DNA from: Halobaculum sp. MBLA0147
GTDB lineage: Archaea; Halobacteriota; Halobacteria; Halobacteriales; Haloferacaceae
Assembly (NCBI RefSeq): GCF_041361345.1
Contig: NZ_JBGKAD010000002.1
Coordinates: 124,001 to 188,000 of the forward strand
DNA length: 64,000 nucleotides
Reading direction: 5' to 3'
Below, piece after piece: positions 26,335 through 35,786 of the stretch (position 1 is the first letter of the stretch; the number at the start of each line of letters is the position of its first letter). The position numbers and the translations under genes were made by a program. Under the pieces are notes generated by a model. That model was not told the DNA's origin. It saw nothing but the letters and a program-made list of their open reading frames with translations, and ran no database searches.

Positions 26335-27795
26335 GTGAGTGGCGACACGCGAGACCCTGAGCGTGGAGCCGGCGAGACGGCAGACGGCGAACCGACGGAC
26401 GATGAGACGACAGGCGACGAGACGGTAGACGAGCCAGCAGACGATGAGCCAGCAGGCGACACCCCAGACGACGAACCAGCAGGCGACGACTCACTCGATC
26501 CCGAATCAGTCGACGACGAGCCAGCAGACGACGGCTCACTCGACCCCGGAGAGGGACCCGTCGACGACGAGAGAGACGACGACTCCGGGCACCCAGACAC
26601 GCCGGCCACTCGCGTCAGACTGTTCAACGCCAACGAGGGCGACCTCCTGCTCGACACTGCAGAACAGGCCACTCCAGAGAGGGGAGAGAGTGCCGACGAC
26701 GAGGGGCCAGCCGACGAGAGGCCCGACGGAGATGACTACGGACCGGCCGACGTACGGCGCGACTACCGCGACGACGTGCGACTGTTCGCCGACCCGGAGC
26801 GTGGCGTCGTGACGGTCTACTGCAACGTGAACCGTGTCGCGCCGGAACAGGTCCTAGCGCGGGTGACCGTCGAACCGGGACCGCTCCCGGTCGTACTCGG
26901 CCGGACACGAGCGGCCGTTGATCAGACACTGGCCGCTCGCGGGTGGCCGGTCGTCGCGGACGCCGAGCAGCCGGTGTTCGACGCGCTCGGTGTCGTCCGT
27001 GACTCGACGGTCGCGAGCGGTGACACGGCAGAGAGGGACGAGGTCGACGACGAGGACGCCGCGGCAGCGACGGCACTCGAGGAAGCGCTCGGTGCCGTCG
27101 CTCCGGATGGTGCCGACGCGGTGACACTGGCGGAGCTGACCGCCTGCTCGCGGGCGACGGTGGTGACTCCCGGCGAGCGCGCGGCGGCACGGCTCCTCCC
27201 GCTCGTTTGCCGTCGGTGGCCTGACGACACGACGCTCTCGGTGACCGGCTCGCCGTCGGACACGCGCCGGACGGACGCGGAGTCGTCAGGGACCGACACG
27301 GAGACGGACGGAGCGACGAGTCACACCGCGAGTCCAGACGTGGCGCTCCGTCCAGACGTAGCGGCCGACGCGGTGCGACTCGCCGGCGACACACGACGGG
27401 AACTCGCGGAGCGACGGCGGCGTCGCCTCCGTGTCCTCGCGGAGTCGCTCCCGGACCCGACGAGTGTCGAGTTCAAGAGTGAGACCGGCGACGGCGGTCG
27501 CGCCGATTCCGGCGAGCGACCGGACAGTGACGGTTCGAACGGGGCTCCGGACCGTAGTGCCGGAGTCGCCGGTGAGGACAGGTCCGGTGTGGGTTCCTTG
27601 ACCACGGACCCAGTCGACTCGCTCGGACGAGCCGTGAGACGATACCTCCCGGCGGTACTCGTCACGGCCGTCGTCGGCTGGGTCGCCACTGGACCCCTCC
27701 CGGGATCGCTGGCTGCGGTGGCCGCCGTGCTCGCCGGATCAACCGTCGCTGCCGGGGGAGCCGTCGTTCGGGGTCGTAGAACACACCCACACTGA
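26335..27795 (+). CDS. Acidic protein with C-terminal membrane segments, unknown function
   Basis: 486 residues from a GTG at 26335 preceded by GAGGAGGGGTGACC. Residues 1-90 are a very acidic repeat region (units like DDEPAGD and DDEPADDGSLDP), coded by repeated GACGAGCCAGCAG-type DNA. A folded region begins at TRVRLFNANEGDLLL and continues through VRLFADPERGVVTVYCNVNR and RAAVDQTLAARGWPVV. A helical region (RRELAERRRRRLRVLAESLP) precedes one or two C-terminal hydrophobic stretches. It directly follows the GTPase gene and is probably its partner. I recognise no family. Confidence 0.7.
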   Translation: MSGDTRDPERGAGETADGEPTDDETTGDETVDEPADDEPAGDTPDDEPAGDDSLDPESVDDEPADDGSLDPGEGPVDDERDDDSGHPDTPATRVRLFNANEGDLLLDTAEQATPERGESADDEGPADERPDGDDYGPADVRRDYRDDVRLFADPERGVVTVYCNVNRVAPEQVLARVTVEPGPLPVVLGRTRAAVDQTLAARGWPVVADAEQPVFDALGVVRDSTVASGDTAERDEVDDEDAAAATALEEALGAVAPDGADAVTLAELTACSRATVVTPGERAAARLLPLVCRRWPDDTTLSVTGSPSDTRRTDAESSGTDTETDGATSHTASPDVALRPDVAADAVRLAGDTRRELAERRRRRLRVLAESLPDPTSVEFKSETGDGGRADSGERPDSDGSNGAPDRSAGVAGEDRSGVGSLTTDPVDSLGRAVRRYLPAVLVTAVVGWVATGPLPGSLAAVAAVLAGSTVAAGGAVVRGRRTHPH

Positions 27796-27879
27796 TACGA
27801 CCGTCTAGGCAGCCGAACCGACCGCCTCGTGAAGGACTGTGTACCACGCTTGAATTATCGGTGGAGATAGACGGAGCGT

Positions 27880-27889
27880 TATTATTTAC
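27880..27889 (+). promoter_or_regulatory. TATA-like element ahead of the transducer gene
   Basis: The run TTATTATTTA stands out in GC-rich surroundings, about 37-46 bases before the ATG at 27926. It fits an archaeal TATA box for a short-leader transcript. Confidence 0.45.
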
Positions 27890-27925
27890 ACGTAGGACGA
27901 TAGTCGTCAAGAAGAGGCACAGCAC

Positions 27926-29836
27926 ATGGGGGCGAACCAGTCGACGGACCGTGGACGGGTGGAGGAGTGGATCGAGGAGTTCGTGCGGTACACGCCGGAC
28001 GGGACGACGATCCCGGAGGACATGTGGCAGTCGCGCCACCGGACGATCCTCCTGTCGTTGTTCGCACACGTCCCGTTCCTGTTGGCACTGGGACTGTACT
28101 CGGGGACGGAGTCGGTTCTGACCGGGGCGCAGATACCGGCGACACCGGCGTGGCTGGTGCTCGGCGAGTTGGGGGTGCTCGTCGCCATCGGCGCGTTGTC
28201 GGCGTGGTCGCGTCCGTCACGGCGCGCGCGGACGACGCTGGCAGCCGTGGGAATGATGACCTCCTCGACGCTGCTCGTCCAGTTCTCTGGCGGGTACATC
28301 GAGGCGCACTTCCACTTCTTCGTGGTGATGGCCGTCGTCGCTATCTACGAGGACTGGGTGCCGTTCCTGGTCGGGTTGGTGTACGTCGCCGTCGGGCATG
28401 GGGTGTTCGCGACCATCGACGCGAGTCGCGTGTACAACCACCAGGCGGCGATCCAGTACCCGTGGTCGTGGGCCGTCATCCACGCCGCGTTCATCCTGAT
28501 GTTGATCGCGGCACTGATGACGAACTGGCGCTCGTTGGAACGGTCTCGCGAGGAGGCGGAGCAGCGACTCGCCGAGGTGGCGGAACGCGACGACAAGATC
28601 GAGGAGGTCGAGGCCGCCCGCGCCGAGGCCGACGCCAAGCGGGCGGAGGTGGCCGAGTTGAACGAGCACTTGGAGACCGTCGCCGACGAGTACAGCGCGG
28701 CGATGGGTCGCGCGGCAGACGGTGACCTGACCGTCCGACTCGAACGTCACGGCGAGAGCGAGGCGATGGACCGAATCGCGGATGCCTTCGACGAGATGAT
28801 GGCGGAGTTCGAGGGGACGCTCGAAGAGATCCAGACGTTCGCGGCGGCCGTCGAGACGGCGACGGGAGAGACGACTGCCGAGTTGTCGGAGGCGAGCGAG
28901 GCGGGCGACCGGGTGCGGGCATCTGTCGACGACATCGCCGAGGGGACGGCGGGTCAGCGGGCCTCGCTAGAAGAGGTGTCCGACGAGATGAACAACCTCT
29001 CGGCGACGATCGAGGAGGTCGCCTCCTCCGCAGAGACGGTCGCAGCGACCGCCGAGGAGACGGCACGGTTAGCCGACGACGGCGAGGCGTTGGCCGAGAC
29101 GGCCGTCGAGCGCACCACCGAGGCGCGGACGGCGATCGACGAGACGGCGGCTCGCGTCGAGTCGCTGGAGTCGCAGGTCGCCGAGATCGGCGAGATCACG
29201 GGGCTGATCTCCGACATCGCCGAGCAGACGAACATGCTCGCGTTGAACGCCAACATCGAAGCCGCACGAGCGGGTGGCGACGGGAGCGGGGCCGGCGACG
29301 GCTTCGCGGTCGTCGCCAGCGAGGTGAAGAGTCTCGCCGAAGAGACCGCCGAGGCCGCCGGCGACATCGAGGAGTTGATCGCGGAGACCCGAACGAAGAC
29401 GGCGGCCGCCGTCGAGGAAGTGGAGACGGCGCGCGAGGCAGTGGAGGCGAGTTCGGAGGCAGTCACCGAGGCGGGCGACGTGTTCGAGGAAGTCGCCGAG
29501 AACACGGCGGAGACGGACGACGGCGTCCGCGAAATCAGTGGCGCGACGGACGACCAAGCCGCCAGCACAGAGGAGGCGGTCGCGATGGTCGAAGAGGCGG
29601 CGACCGTCAGTCGCGACAACGAGGCGAAGGCGGAGACGGCGGCGAGTGCAGCCGATCAACAGGCGTCGGCGACGGACCGTGTCCGGGACCGAGCCGACTC
29701 ACTGGCGGAACAGGCCGAGCGGCTCCGCGAACTGCTCGCGACGTTCGAGGTGACTGGCGACGACCGGGTTGGCCCCGACGAGACACCGGCACCGACCGGC
29801 GGGACGGCGGTGGGTGACGGCGGTCGGACGGAGTGA
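27926..29836 (+). CDS. Methyl-accepting transducer (Htr/MCP family) with polytopic N-terminus
   Basis: 636 residues. About six membrane segments fill residues 40-200; they include [20 protein letters not shown] and EDW, a His/Phe-rich helix pair found in some sensors and transducers. A coiled coil (about 205-250) and a HAMP-like part ([20 protein letters not shown]) follow. The signalling domain has the hairpin tip [20 protein letters not shown] and [20 protein letters not shown], with Glu/Gln-rich methylation stretches. It transmits a signal to the CheA/CheW array. The ligand is unknown; the lack of an extracellular Cache domain suggests membrane-state or small-molecule sensing. Confidence 0.94.
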   Translation: MGANQSTDRGRVEEWIEEFVRYTPDGTTIPEDMWQSRHRTILLSLFAHVPFLLALGLYSGTESVLTGAQIPATPAWLVLGELGVLVAIGALSAWSRPSRRARTTLAAVGMMTSSTLLVQFSGGYIEAHFHFFVVMAVVAIYEDWVPFLVGLVYVAVGHGVFATIDASRVYNHQAAIQYPWSWAVIHAAFILMLIAALMTNWRSLERSREEAEQRLAEVAERDDKIEEVEAARAEADAKRAEVAELNEHLETVADEYSAAMGRAADGDLTVRLERHGESEAMDRIADAFDEMMAEFEGTLEEIQTFAAAVETATGETTAELSEASEAGDRVRASVDDIAEGTAGQRASLEEVSDEMNNLSATIEEVASSAETVAATAEETARLADDGEALAETAVERTTEARTAIDETAARVESLESQVAEIGEITGLISDIAEQTNMLALNANIEAARAGGDGSGAGDGFAVVASEVKSLAEETAEAAGDIEELIAETRTKTAAAVEEVETAREAVEASSEAVTEAGDVFEEVAENTAETDDGVREISGATDDQAASTEEAVAMVEEAATVSRDNEAKAETAASAADQQASATDRVRDRADSLAEQAERLRELLATFEVTGDDRVGPDETPAPTGGTAVGDGGRTE

Positions 29837-30187
29837 CGAGTCACACGGATAGGGGGCGCAAACGTTCGACCTGCCTCTCTTGCGGTATTATTTGACTTCC
29901 ACTAATCCACATGAGAACCCGGCAACGACAGTCTGCCGGCGCTGTCGTCTCACGCGATGCAGCAGACGTGATCTATGTGAACGTCCACACCCGTTTTGAA
30001 GGCCCCAAAGTACCGAATGCGACGCTTTGATCCCGTGAGTGGCCGGGGGACACCGTCTCAGTAGACATTGGATGTGGTGACGGTGTGTGGCGGCGTAGTC
30101 GTCTCTTCGAGTGACCTCAGATCGGATAGTGTTGTATGAGTTCGGATTACTGCTCGACCGGAATCGGTGGTAGTGCCCGACGACACG
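29837..30187. other. Intergenic region without recognised feature
   Basis: About 350 bases between the transducer and the ABC permease. I see no credible gene, RNA or repeat. Short frames on both strands here lack composition typical of haloarchaeal proteins. Confidence 0.5.
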
Positions 30188-31000
30188 TCAGCCGAGGTCG
30201 GCGTCTCGGAACCGGAGATAGCCGACGGCGAGTGGGAGTACGATCCAGGCCAACAGCAACAGTGCAGGGAACCACGCGGACGCGAACGGGTCGGGAGCGA
30301 GTGCGGTTCCTTGAGAGAGTGCATTGAAAACGCCGTTCGCGGCTTCGTTCGGTGGGAGTGTCTGTAGAACCCGGAGCCACAGTGGAGCGGTCTCGGCCGT
30401 TTCGGACAATAGCCCGAGTTCGACCGCGATGAACCGGATCGCCTGCATGACGACGTTCCACAGGACAACAGCGATCATAAAGACGGTGACAGCAAGTGCC
30501 GTCGCGCGTGTCTCGGTCTCAACCGAGGCGGAAATCGCCACACCGACGGCGACGAACGCCACGCCCATCGTAGCGAGCGCAGTGGCGAACGACACGAACA
30601 GCGAGAGTTCGCCGCCGATACCGAAGCCTACCAGTGCGGCGACGGTGACACCCACACCGACCGCCGTTGCGGCGAGCATCAGTACCGAGCGGCCGAGGAA
30701 CTTCCCAGCGAGCACGCTCCCGCGCGACGGCGGCAGACTCAACAGCATCCGAAGCGACCCAGACTCGCGCTCTGCGGTGATCGCACCCTTCCCGAGAACG
30801 AGTCCGACGATCGGGAGGGTCCCTACGGATAACTGGAAGGTGAAGCTGAGGATCTGTCTTGCTGGCTCCTCTCGTTGCGTGGTGGCGATCAGGGCGGCGA
30901 TTCCGCCGGTTAACAGGACGACGACGGCCGTGACGGCCCACAGTGTCCGCGACCGACCGGCGTCAGCGAGGTCCTTCCGGGCAACGACCTGGGTACTCAT
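30188..31000 (-). CDS. ABC-2 type transporter permease
   Basis: 270 residues with six membrane segments. The N-terminus (VVARKDLADAGRSRTLWAVT) and the segment GKGAITAERESGSLRMLLSLP with SRGSVLAGKFLGR are typical of ABC-2/NosY-type permeases. Its ATG overlaps the stop of the ATPase gene in ATGA, so both are one operon and one transporter. The substrate is unknown. NosY-type permeases occur in nitrous oxide reductase clusters, but no nos genes are here. Confidence 0.88.
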   Translation of the reverse strand: MSTQVVARKDLADAGRSRTLWAVTAVVVLLTGGIAALIATTQREEPARQILSFTFQLSVGTLPIVGLVLGKGAITAERESGSLRMLLSLPPSRGSVLAGKFLGRSVLMLAATAVGVGVTVAALVGFGIGGELSLFVSFATALATMGVAFVAVGVAISASVETETRATALAVTVFMIAVVLWNVVMQAIRFIAVELGLLSETAETAPLWLRVLQTLPPNEAANGVFNALSQGTALAPDPFASAWFPALLLLAWIVLPLAVGYLRFRDADLG

Positions 31001-31995
31001 CCTTCCACCTCCGAAGTCGGAGTCGCACCGTCGCGAGCGGCAGCCGACGACGCGTGCTGGGTTTGCGTCGGCTCGTCGCTTCCCTCCGTGTAGTCGGCGA
31101 ATAGGTCTTCAAGCGACGACTCGTCGATCCGTACGTCCGAGACCGTCGTCACTGCGCGCACCTCGTCGAGGAGTGTCAGCTTCGCAGCCGGCCGGCGGCA
31201 CGTAGCCGTGAGCGTCCCGTCGGTGAACGACACGTCGTCGACGTGCGAGAGCGAATCAGCGTCAGGCAAGTCGCCGGTCGGGTCGTCCGCGACATCGAGC
31301 GAGACGGTCGCACCGCTCCCCATCTCCGACCGGAGTCCCTCGATGGTGTCGACCGTGATCATCGAGCCGTCGTTGAGGATGCCGACCCTGTCCGCGACCG
31401 CCTCAACCTGTTCGAGGACGTGACTCGAGAAGAACACCGTCGCGCCACGCTCGTTCTCCGCCAGGATGATCTCGCGGAGTTCGCGCGCACCGTTCGGGTC
31501 GAGTCCACTCGTCGGTTCGTCCAGCAACAACAGGTCGGGTGAGCCGACGAGCGCCATCGCCAACGCGAGCCGTTGGCCCATCCCAGTCGAGTACTCGCCC
31601 GCGGGGCGTTGGGCGTCGTCGGGGTCGAGTCCAACACGGTCCAACAACGTGTCCGGATCGTCGGTCGCGTCCTTCAGTTCGATCGCGAGTTCGACGTGGC
31701 GGCGGCCACTCAGGCGGTCATAGAGTCCGTAATCTTCCGGGACGACACCGATACGCCGGTGGATCGTCTCTCTGTCGGCGGCGACGTCGAGTCCCATGAT
31801 CGACGCCTCACCGCTCGTCGGCGACACGAAGTCGAGCAAGGTGTTGAGGACGGTCGACTTCCCGGCGCCGTTCGGGCCGAGGAAGCCGAACACCTCCCCC
31901 GACTCAACGGTCAGGTCGAGGTTATCGACGGCGGTCACGTCACCGTACCGTTTCGTCAGTCCGCGCGTCTCGATGGCTGGCTGATCGTCGGTCAC
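30997..31995 (-). CDS. ABC transporter ATP-binding protein (ABC-2 partner)
   Basis: About 332 residues from the GTG at 31995 (reading on into DDQPAIETRGLTKRYG); a longer GTG start at 32034 is possible. Walker A is GPNGAGKST, the signature is STGMGQRLALAMAL, Walker B is LLLLDEPTSGLDP, and the switch His is in VFFSSHVLEQ. A C-terminal extension of about 90 residues (GSGATVSLDVADDPTGDLPD onward) is a DrrA-type accessory domain. It energises the permease encoded immediately downstream. Confidence 0.93.
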   Translation of the reverse strand: MTDDQPAIETRGLTKRYGDVTAVDNLDLTVESGEVFGFLGPNGAGKSTVLNTLLDFVSPTSGEASIMGLDVAADRETIHRRIGVVPEDYGLYDRLSGRRHVELAIELKDATDDPDTLLDRVGLDPDDAQRPAGEYSTGMGQRLALAMALVGSPDLLLLDEPTSGLDPNGARELREIILAENERGATVFFSSHVLEQVEAVADRVGILNDGSMITVDTIEGLRSEMGSGATVSLDVADDPTGDLPDADSLSHVDDVSFTDGTLTATCRRPAAKLTLLDEVRAVTTVSDVRIDESSLEDLFADYTEGSDEPTQTQHASSAAARDGATPTSEVEG

Positions 31996-32134
31996 GTCCC
32001 ATCGTTCACGGACGGATGGCGTAAGAGGTACCACGTCGTCTCTCTTCGGAAACCGTGTTTCAGGTCGTGAGAGACCACGAACGGGTCCTTCCAGGTGGTG
32101 TCACACACGTGCCGATCACGCGGCAACCACGCTC

Positions 32135-33424
32135 TCACTCACGGAGCGCTCGGATCACCTCGCGACAGGTGCCAGGGATCGACCTGGCGAGTGGCGTCGC
32201 GATGACGTACTCCGTGACGGCGTCGTTGAGTCGGTCGGCGTCGATTCGTCCACTTCCCGGTGCACGGGCGACCGCTCGATCGCCGGCCAGGAGGTGATAC
32301 CCCGCGTCACGCAGCGGGTTACGCGACAGCGACAGTGCAGGCGTCTCGGCGGCCGCAGTCTCGACGGCGTCGTACGCGGCCCGTCTGACCGCCCGTACGT
32401 CCGCAGCACTCGTGACGGTGTCGAGTTCCCCGGCCGTCCGGCGTTGATTAATCCACCGGATCGCACGGAACGTGACCAGCCAGCGGTGTGCCTCGGCGAT
32501 CCGTTCGCCAGGCCGCCGCCAGTCGTCCGTCGGCCGTCCGTCAGGGTTGAGTTCGAGCCGGAGGTCATCTAGCGCGTGCTCGCCTGGTCCCCAGTCTGCC
32601 TCTTCACTGGGTTCCGGCGGAATCTCGGCTGCCTTCGAGCGCACGCGCTCGGCGAGTGTCTCGCCGGCGTCGACGAGTCGGTCCTCGATGGAGCCCGTGT
32701 CGTCCGGCAGCGAGGCGGCGAACTGTGCCGCGAGGTGGCGCCCGTCCGCGAGGTGTGCGGTCGTCCGTTCGGCTGCTCCGGCGACCTCGGCGGCCTCGAG
32801 GACACTGTCCTCCGCGTTCCCGAGTGGATCGTCTCGAGTCGCAGCATCCAGTGTGCGCTCGATCTGGGCGTGGACCACGGCCGCACGCACTGGGTCGTCC
32901 CCGACGTACTCGTGGCTCGCCAACACGTCCGTCGCCCGCGTCGTCACCGTCTGGAGCTCCGAGTAGAGGTCCGGAACCGCGACCTCGTCCTCGACGAACC
33001 GCCACCCGGCAGCCGCGTACCGCGCCTCCTCGCGCGCCCGTCCGAGCCGCGAGAGAGCGAGCAGGTCCGTCTCGGCGCGACGCGCCTGGTTGAGGTGATC
33101 AGTCGCCCTCGCGGCGGCGTCCAGCAGTCGCTCGCGGACGACGCCGTTGGGGATCTCGTCGGGGCCGAGCGGCGTCGGAAGTGTCGCCAGCAACCCTCGG
33201 ACGCGGTCGCGGTGGGCGGCGACGTACTCGGGAGCAACGTCGACGGGCACCGCCACTCGCACGGGCGGGTGCCGCTCCTCGTCGGGATCCAACTCCGGGA
33301 GATCGTGTGCCGAGAGCTGTGCATCGCCAGCACCCAACGGTAGCGAGTTCACACAGCCGGCGGTGAGACAGAGCCCGCCGGCCGCGAGGAGTCCGCGTCG
33401 CGTCGTCGTGCGGTCGTCGCTCAC
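32135..33424 (-). CDS. Tat-exported lipoprotein, helical, unknown function
   Basis: 429 residues. The N-terminus TTTRRGLLAAGGLCLTAGC is a twin-arginine signal with a lipobox cysteine. The mature part is almost wholly alpha-helical with many Glu/Arg-rich heptads (LLDAAARATDHLNQARRAET; RVRSKAAEIPPEPSEEADWG). Its start overlaps the stop of the next upstream lipoprotein in ATGA, so the two are a unit. Pairs of this kind are known from haloarchaeal genomes but I recognise no named family. Confidence 0.75.
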   Translation of the reverse strand: MSDDRTTTRRGLLAAGGLCLTAGCVNSLPLGAGDAQLSAHDLPELDPDEERHPPVRVAVPVDVAPEYVAAHRDRVRGLLATLPTPLGPDEIPNGVVRERLLDAAARATDHLNQARRAETDLLALSRLGRAREEARYAAAGWRFVEDEVAVPDLYSELQTVTTRATDVLASHEYVGDDPVRAAVVHAQIERTLDAATRDDPLGNAEDSVLEAAEVAGAAERTTAHLADGRHLAAQFAASLPDDTGSIEDRLVDAGETLAERVRSKAAEIPPEPSEEADWGPGEHALDDLRLELNPDGRPTDDWRRPGERIAEAHRWLVTFRAIRWINQRRTAGELDTVTSAADVRAVRRAAYDAVETAAAETPALSLSRNPLRDAGYHLLAGDRAVARAPGSGRIDADRLNDAVTEYVIATPLARSIPGTCREVIRALRE

Positions 33425-34041
33425 GCGCCCTCACCCCCGACGCGACAGTCGGCGCTCCCGAGGGAGGTGCCGAACCCACCGGGCGGGTCGTCGAACGCGG
33501 CCGGGATGCGGATCAGGCGGATCTCGTAGGTGAACGCCTCGGCGCGACACCGTTCGTCGTACGGCCGCAACGCGCGGGCGTAGTCAGTGTCGAACCCGTC
33601 GTCCGCCCACGACACCGAACACAGCGAGACGGTGTAACACTCCTCCAGTCGGATCAGTTGGAGGACGACCGATTCGCGCTCGAAGTCCGTGTCCGCGAGG
33701 AAGGCGGCGACGGCGTCGGCGTCGACCCCGTCCGTCCGGACGCGGTTGGCGGTCTCGCGTGACGCGATCACGTCCGAGACCACGTCCACGTCGCCGGGGC
33801 GTGCCGTCCGGCGAGGCTGGCCGTCAGGGTCGCGGATCCAGACCGGTGGCCGGATCTCGCCGCCGCGGAGTCGCAACGTCGGCGGATCGGTCACGCTGTT
33901 CGGGCCCGGGTCGGCACCGTCTGCCGGTTCCGTCGCCGTCTCGGCACGGCCCGCGTCGCCCGCGAGTGTGCCACAACCGGCCAGCGCCGCCGCCGCGCCG
34001 ACGGTCACCGAGAGGAGACCGCGTCGTGTGGAGGGGACCAT
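33421..34041 (-). CDS. Tat-exported lipoprotein, unknown function
   Basis: About 206 residues from the ATG at 34041 (MVPSTRRGLLSVTVGAAAAL then AGC), a twin-arginine signal with a lipobox; a longer in-frame reading to 34119 would hide the signal. The mature domain is beta-rich: LRLRGGEIRPPVWIRD, then VVLQLIRLEECYTVSLCSVS and YDERCRAEAFTYEIRLIRIP, with cysteines that may form disulfides. It is the first gene of the two-lipoprotein operon. Confidence 0.72.
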   Translation of the reverse strand: MVPSTRRGLLSVTVGAAAALAGCGTLAGDAGRAETATEPADGADPGPNSVTDPPTLRLRGGEIRPPVWIRDPDGQPRRTARPGDVDVVSDVIASRETANRVRTDGVDADAVAAFLADTDFERESVVLQLIRLEECYTVSLCSVSWADDGFDTDYARALRPYDERCRAEAFTYEIRLIRIPAAFDDPPGGFGTSLGSADCRVGGEGA

Positions 34042-34200
34042 GTCGTCTGCGCTTCCGAGAGAGTCGGTATAAGTCTCGTGGACACGGTCGCTCGGCGGTG
34101 ATCCCGTCGGCGCGACCACGCGACGAGCCGTGTGTGACGCTTCTGACGGACAATCGGAGGCTACCGCCGTCTGGAGCCCCCGGCGACCACACGTCCGTGG

Positions 34201-34419
34201 TCACGCGCCGGTGCCGTCGGCGTCGGTCGCCGTGTCCTCTCGGTGGGCTCGCGCGTCGAAGTAGGCGGCCGCCGTCCCCTCGGGTGCGAGCCGCTCGACG
34301 GTCGACTCGCCACACTCGTCACACCGTTCGACCGCGTCGAGCGTCGCGAACACCGTCTCGCAGTTGGGACAGACGTAATAGTCAAGCGCGAGCACACGAT
34401 TACTTGGCCGGGCAGCCAC
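34201..34419 (-). CDS. Small zinc-ribbon protein
   Basis: 72 residues from a GTG at 34419; a second GTG at 34395 is also possible. Two Cys pairs (CPNC and CDEC) about 18 residues apart make a zinc ribbon: YYVCPNCETVFATLDAVERC. The rest is an acidic tail. Small zinc-ribbon proteins of this kind are frequent in haloarchaea; the role is unknown. Confidence 0.65.
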   Translation of the reverse strand: MAARPSNRVLALDYYVCPNCETVFATLDAVERCDECGESTVERLAPEGTAAAYFDARAHREDTATDADGTGA

Positions 34420-34740
34420 CTGAACGTTCGCTTTACCGGCCTCGGTGCCCCGCGAAAGCCGTCCGTACCGCGAACGCTGTGGGGTCTTGTCGCGGTTGAG
34501 GTGTCACAAGAACCGGATAACGAAGTGGACCCCCGTCATAGTAGAGGCTGCGGTGCGACACAAGACCCCCTGACCCCCCTACCGCGCACCGTGGGCCGCA
34601 GTCGACTCGGCCGTGGACGGGAGCCCTGACGGCTCGCCGTCCAGAATTGTCGACATCCCGGTCATGCGGCCGGGGTACTTTTTGTGGAGTTCACCGACAC
34701 TGCCACCGTCGCCCTCTCACAGATCACTGGAAGTGGTTTC
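34420..34740. other. Intergenic region, left edge of an accessory stretch
   Basis: About 320 bases with no supported gene. C-rich runs (ACCCCCTGACCCCCCTACC near 34564-34582) and a change of composition mark the transition from chromosomal-type genes to the accessory region that follows. Confidence 0.4.
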
Positions 34741-34754
34741 CGTGTGAGTGGCCC

Positions 34755-34942
34755 CACCCCCGTGGCCAGTGTTTTCAACACCCCCCTCGTGGCCAGTGTT
34801 CTCGGCCACGCAAATCTCAACGCTGAGGTGTCACACGCACCCCCCTGTGGCCAGTGTTCTTGCCAGAAACGCCCACTGTGACTGATGAAAAAGAGAGTAG
34901 GAATTCCACACCCCCGGCAGAACAGTGGCCATGAGGGGTGTG
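34755..34942. repeat. Iteron-like repeats GTGGCCAGTGTT preceded by CACCCCC
   Basis: Three direct copies of GTGGCCAGTGTT lie at 34762, 34789 and 34847, each preceded by CACCCCC or CACCCCCC. A fourth, inverted copy with two mismatches lies at 34921-34932, followed by the inverse of the C-run. Copy 2 also forms a hairpin with GGCCAC at 34804. No gene fits this stretch. Spaced direct iterons plus an inverted one resemble a plasmid-type replication origin or a multi-site operator for the winged-helix gene at 35066. Confidence 0.6.
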
Positions 34943-35065
34943 TTCGTCCGCGGAATTGAGGCTAGTTTAGTTACATACACTGATACAATCATGACTAAGA
35001 GAGGGTTACAACCTCCATAAGCAGTGGGATGTATCGGGATTGTCAGGAGCGCTATGCAGGTGTGT

Positions 35066-35401
35066 TCACCGGCATAGCCGTGACAGTGTTTGCACATGTT
35101 TCTGCAGTGCCTGCGTGCCGAGTGGCGACAGCTGATAGCGCTTCGTATTGCCACGTTGCGTGACATTGAGATATCCAGCCGATGTCAGCCGGTTCAGATG
35201 AGCGTACACTGTTGACCGGCTGACCGACGTGTCGCGGTAGTCGCGCAAACGTGAGATCACCGCGCTTCCTGTTGGACTCTCGGTCTGTGTCTGGCAATCA
35301 GCGATGACCGCAAGGAGATCTCGCTCAATCGCCGGTCGATCTAACAGCGGCACTGCAACCACCTCCACGGCCGGCGGCGGTGGGGTCGCGATACGGGACA
35401 C
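35066..35401 (-). CDS. Small winged-helix (PadR-like) regulator
   Basis: 111 residues from a GTG at 35401. The fold is a winged helix: GSAVISRLRDYRDTSVSRST, then VYAHLNRLTSAGYLNVTQRG and TKRYQLSPLGTQAL. This is the haloarchaeal PadR-like form common on plasmids and proviruses. The iteron-like repeats lie 120-310 bases downstream of its coding end. Target unknown. Confidence 0.75.
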   Translation of the reverse strand: MSRIATPPPPAVEVVAVPLLDRPAIERDLLAVIADCQTQTESPTGSAVISRLRDYRDTSVSRSTVYAHLNRLTSAGYLNVTQRGNTKRYQLSPLGTQALQKHVQTLSRLCR

Positions 35402-35786
35402 TCACTGGTCGTGTGGTCTCGAATCATAGGCGGGCAAGCCGACCGGGAACCCGAATCGGCTCACCCACTCCTGTCCGTACAAATGCTATCGCAGGCGGAC
35501 AGTCACCCCGGCATCACTGAGCGGTGCTGTGCTCCCTAGCTGTGAGTCGCAGAGCCACCCGCTCACATGCGCTGTGGGAAGCTGAAGAATCACGACCCTG
35601 TGACCGACTCATGGCGCAGCTACTGGCTCATTCGCGTTTCCTCCGTCACCACCTACTGAAACGCCAGAGCGGCTCCCGCCAGCTGGTGCTACACAACGGT
35701 TGCGTGCAGCGGCGTGCGGTGTGGAATGGACTTACGCTGTGGCTGGCTGCCCGGCAGGGCGTGGTGGAATCACGAGCATTCGCCGC
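35402..35786. other. Region without supported gene
   Basis: About 385 bases. Short frames exist on the plus strand, but their composition (Arg/Ser/Leu-rich, few acidic residues) is unlike a haloarchaeal protein. No repeat or RNA is recognised. Confidence 0.4.

Noticed and set aside
30188..31995. NosY/NosF of a nitrous oxide reductase cluster.
   Set aside because: No nosZ, nosD or nosL is nearby and no regulon operator was seen upstream; a general ABC-2 transporter is the safer call.
34420..34740. Possible stable RNA (7S, RNase P) in the C-rich gap.
   Set aside because: No recognisable conserved core of these RNAs could be found by reading either strand.
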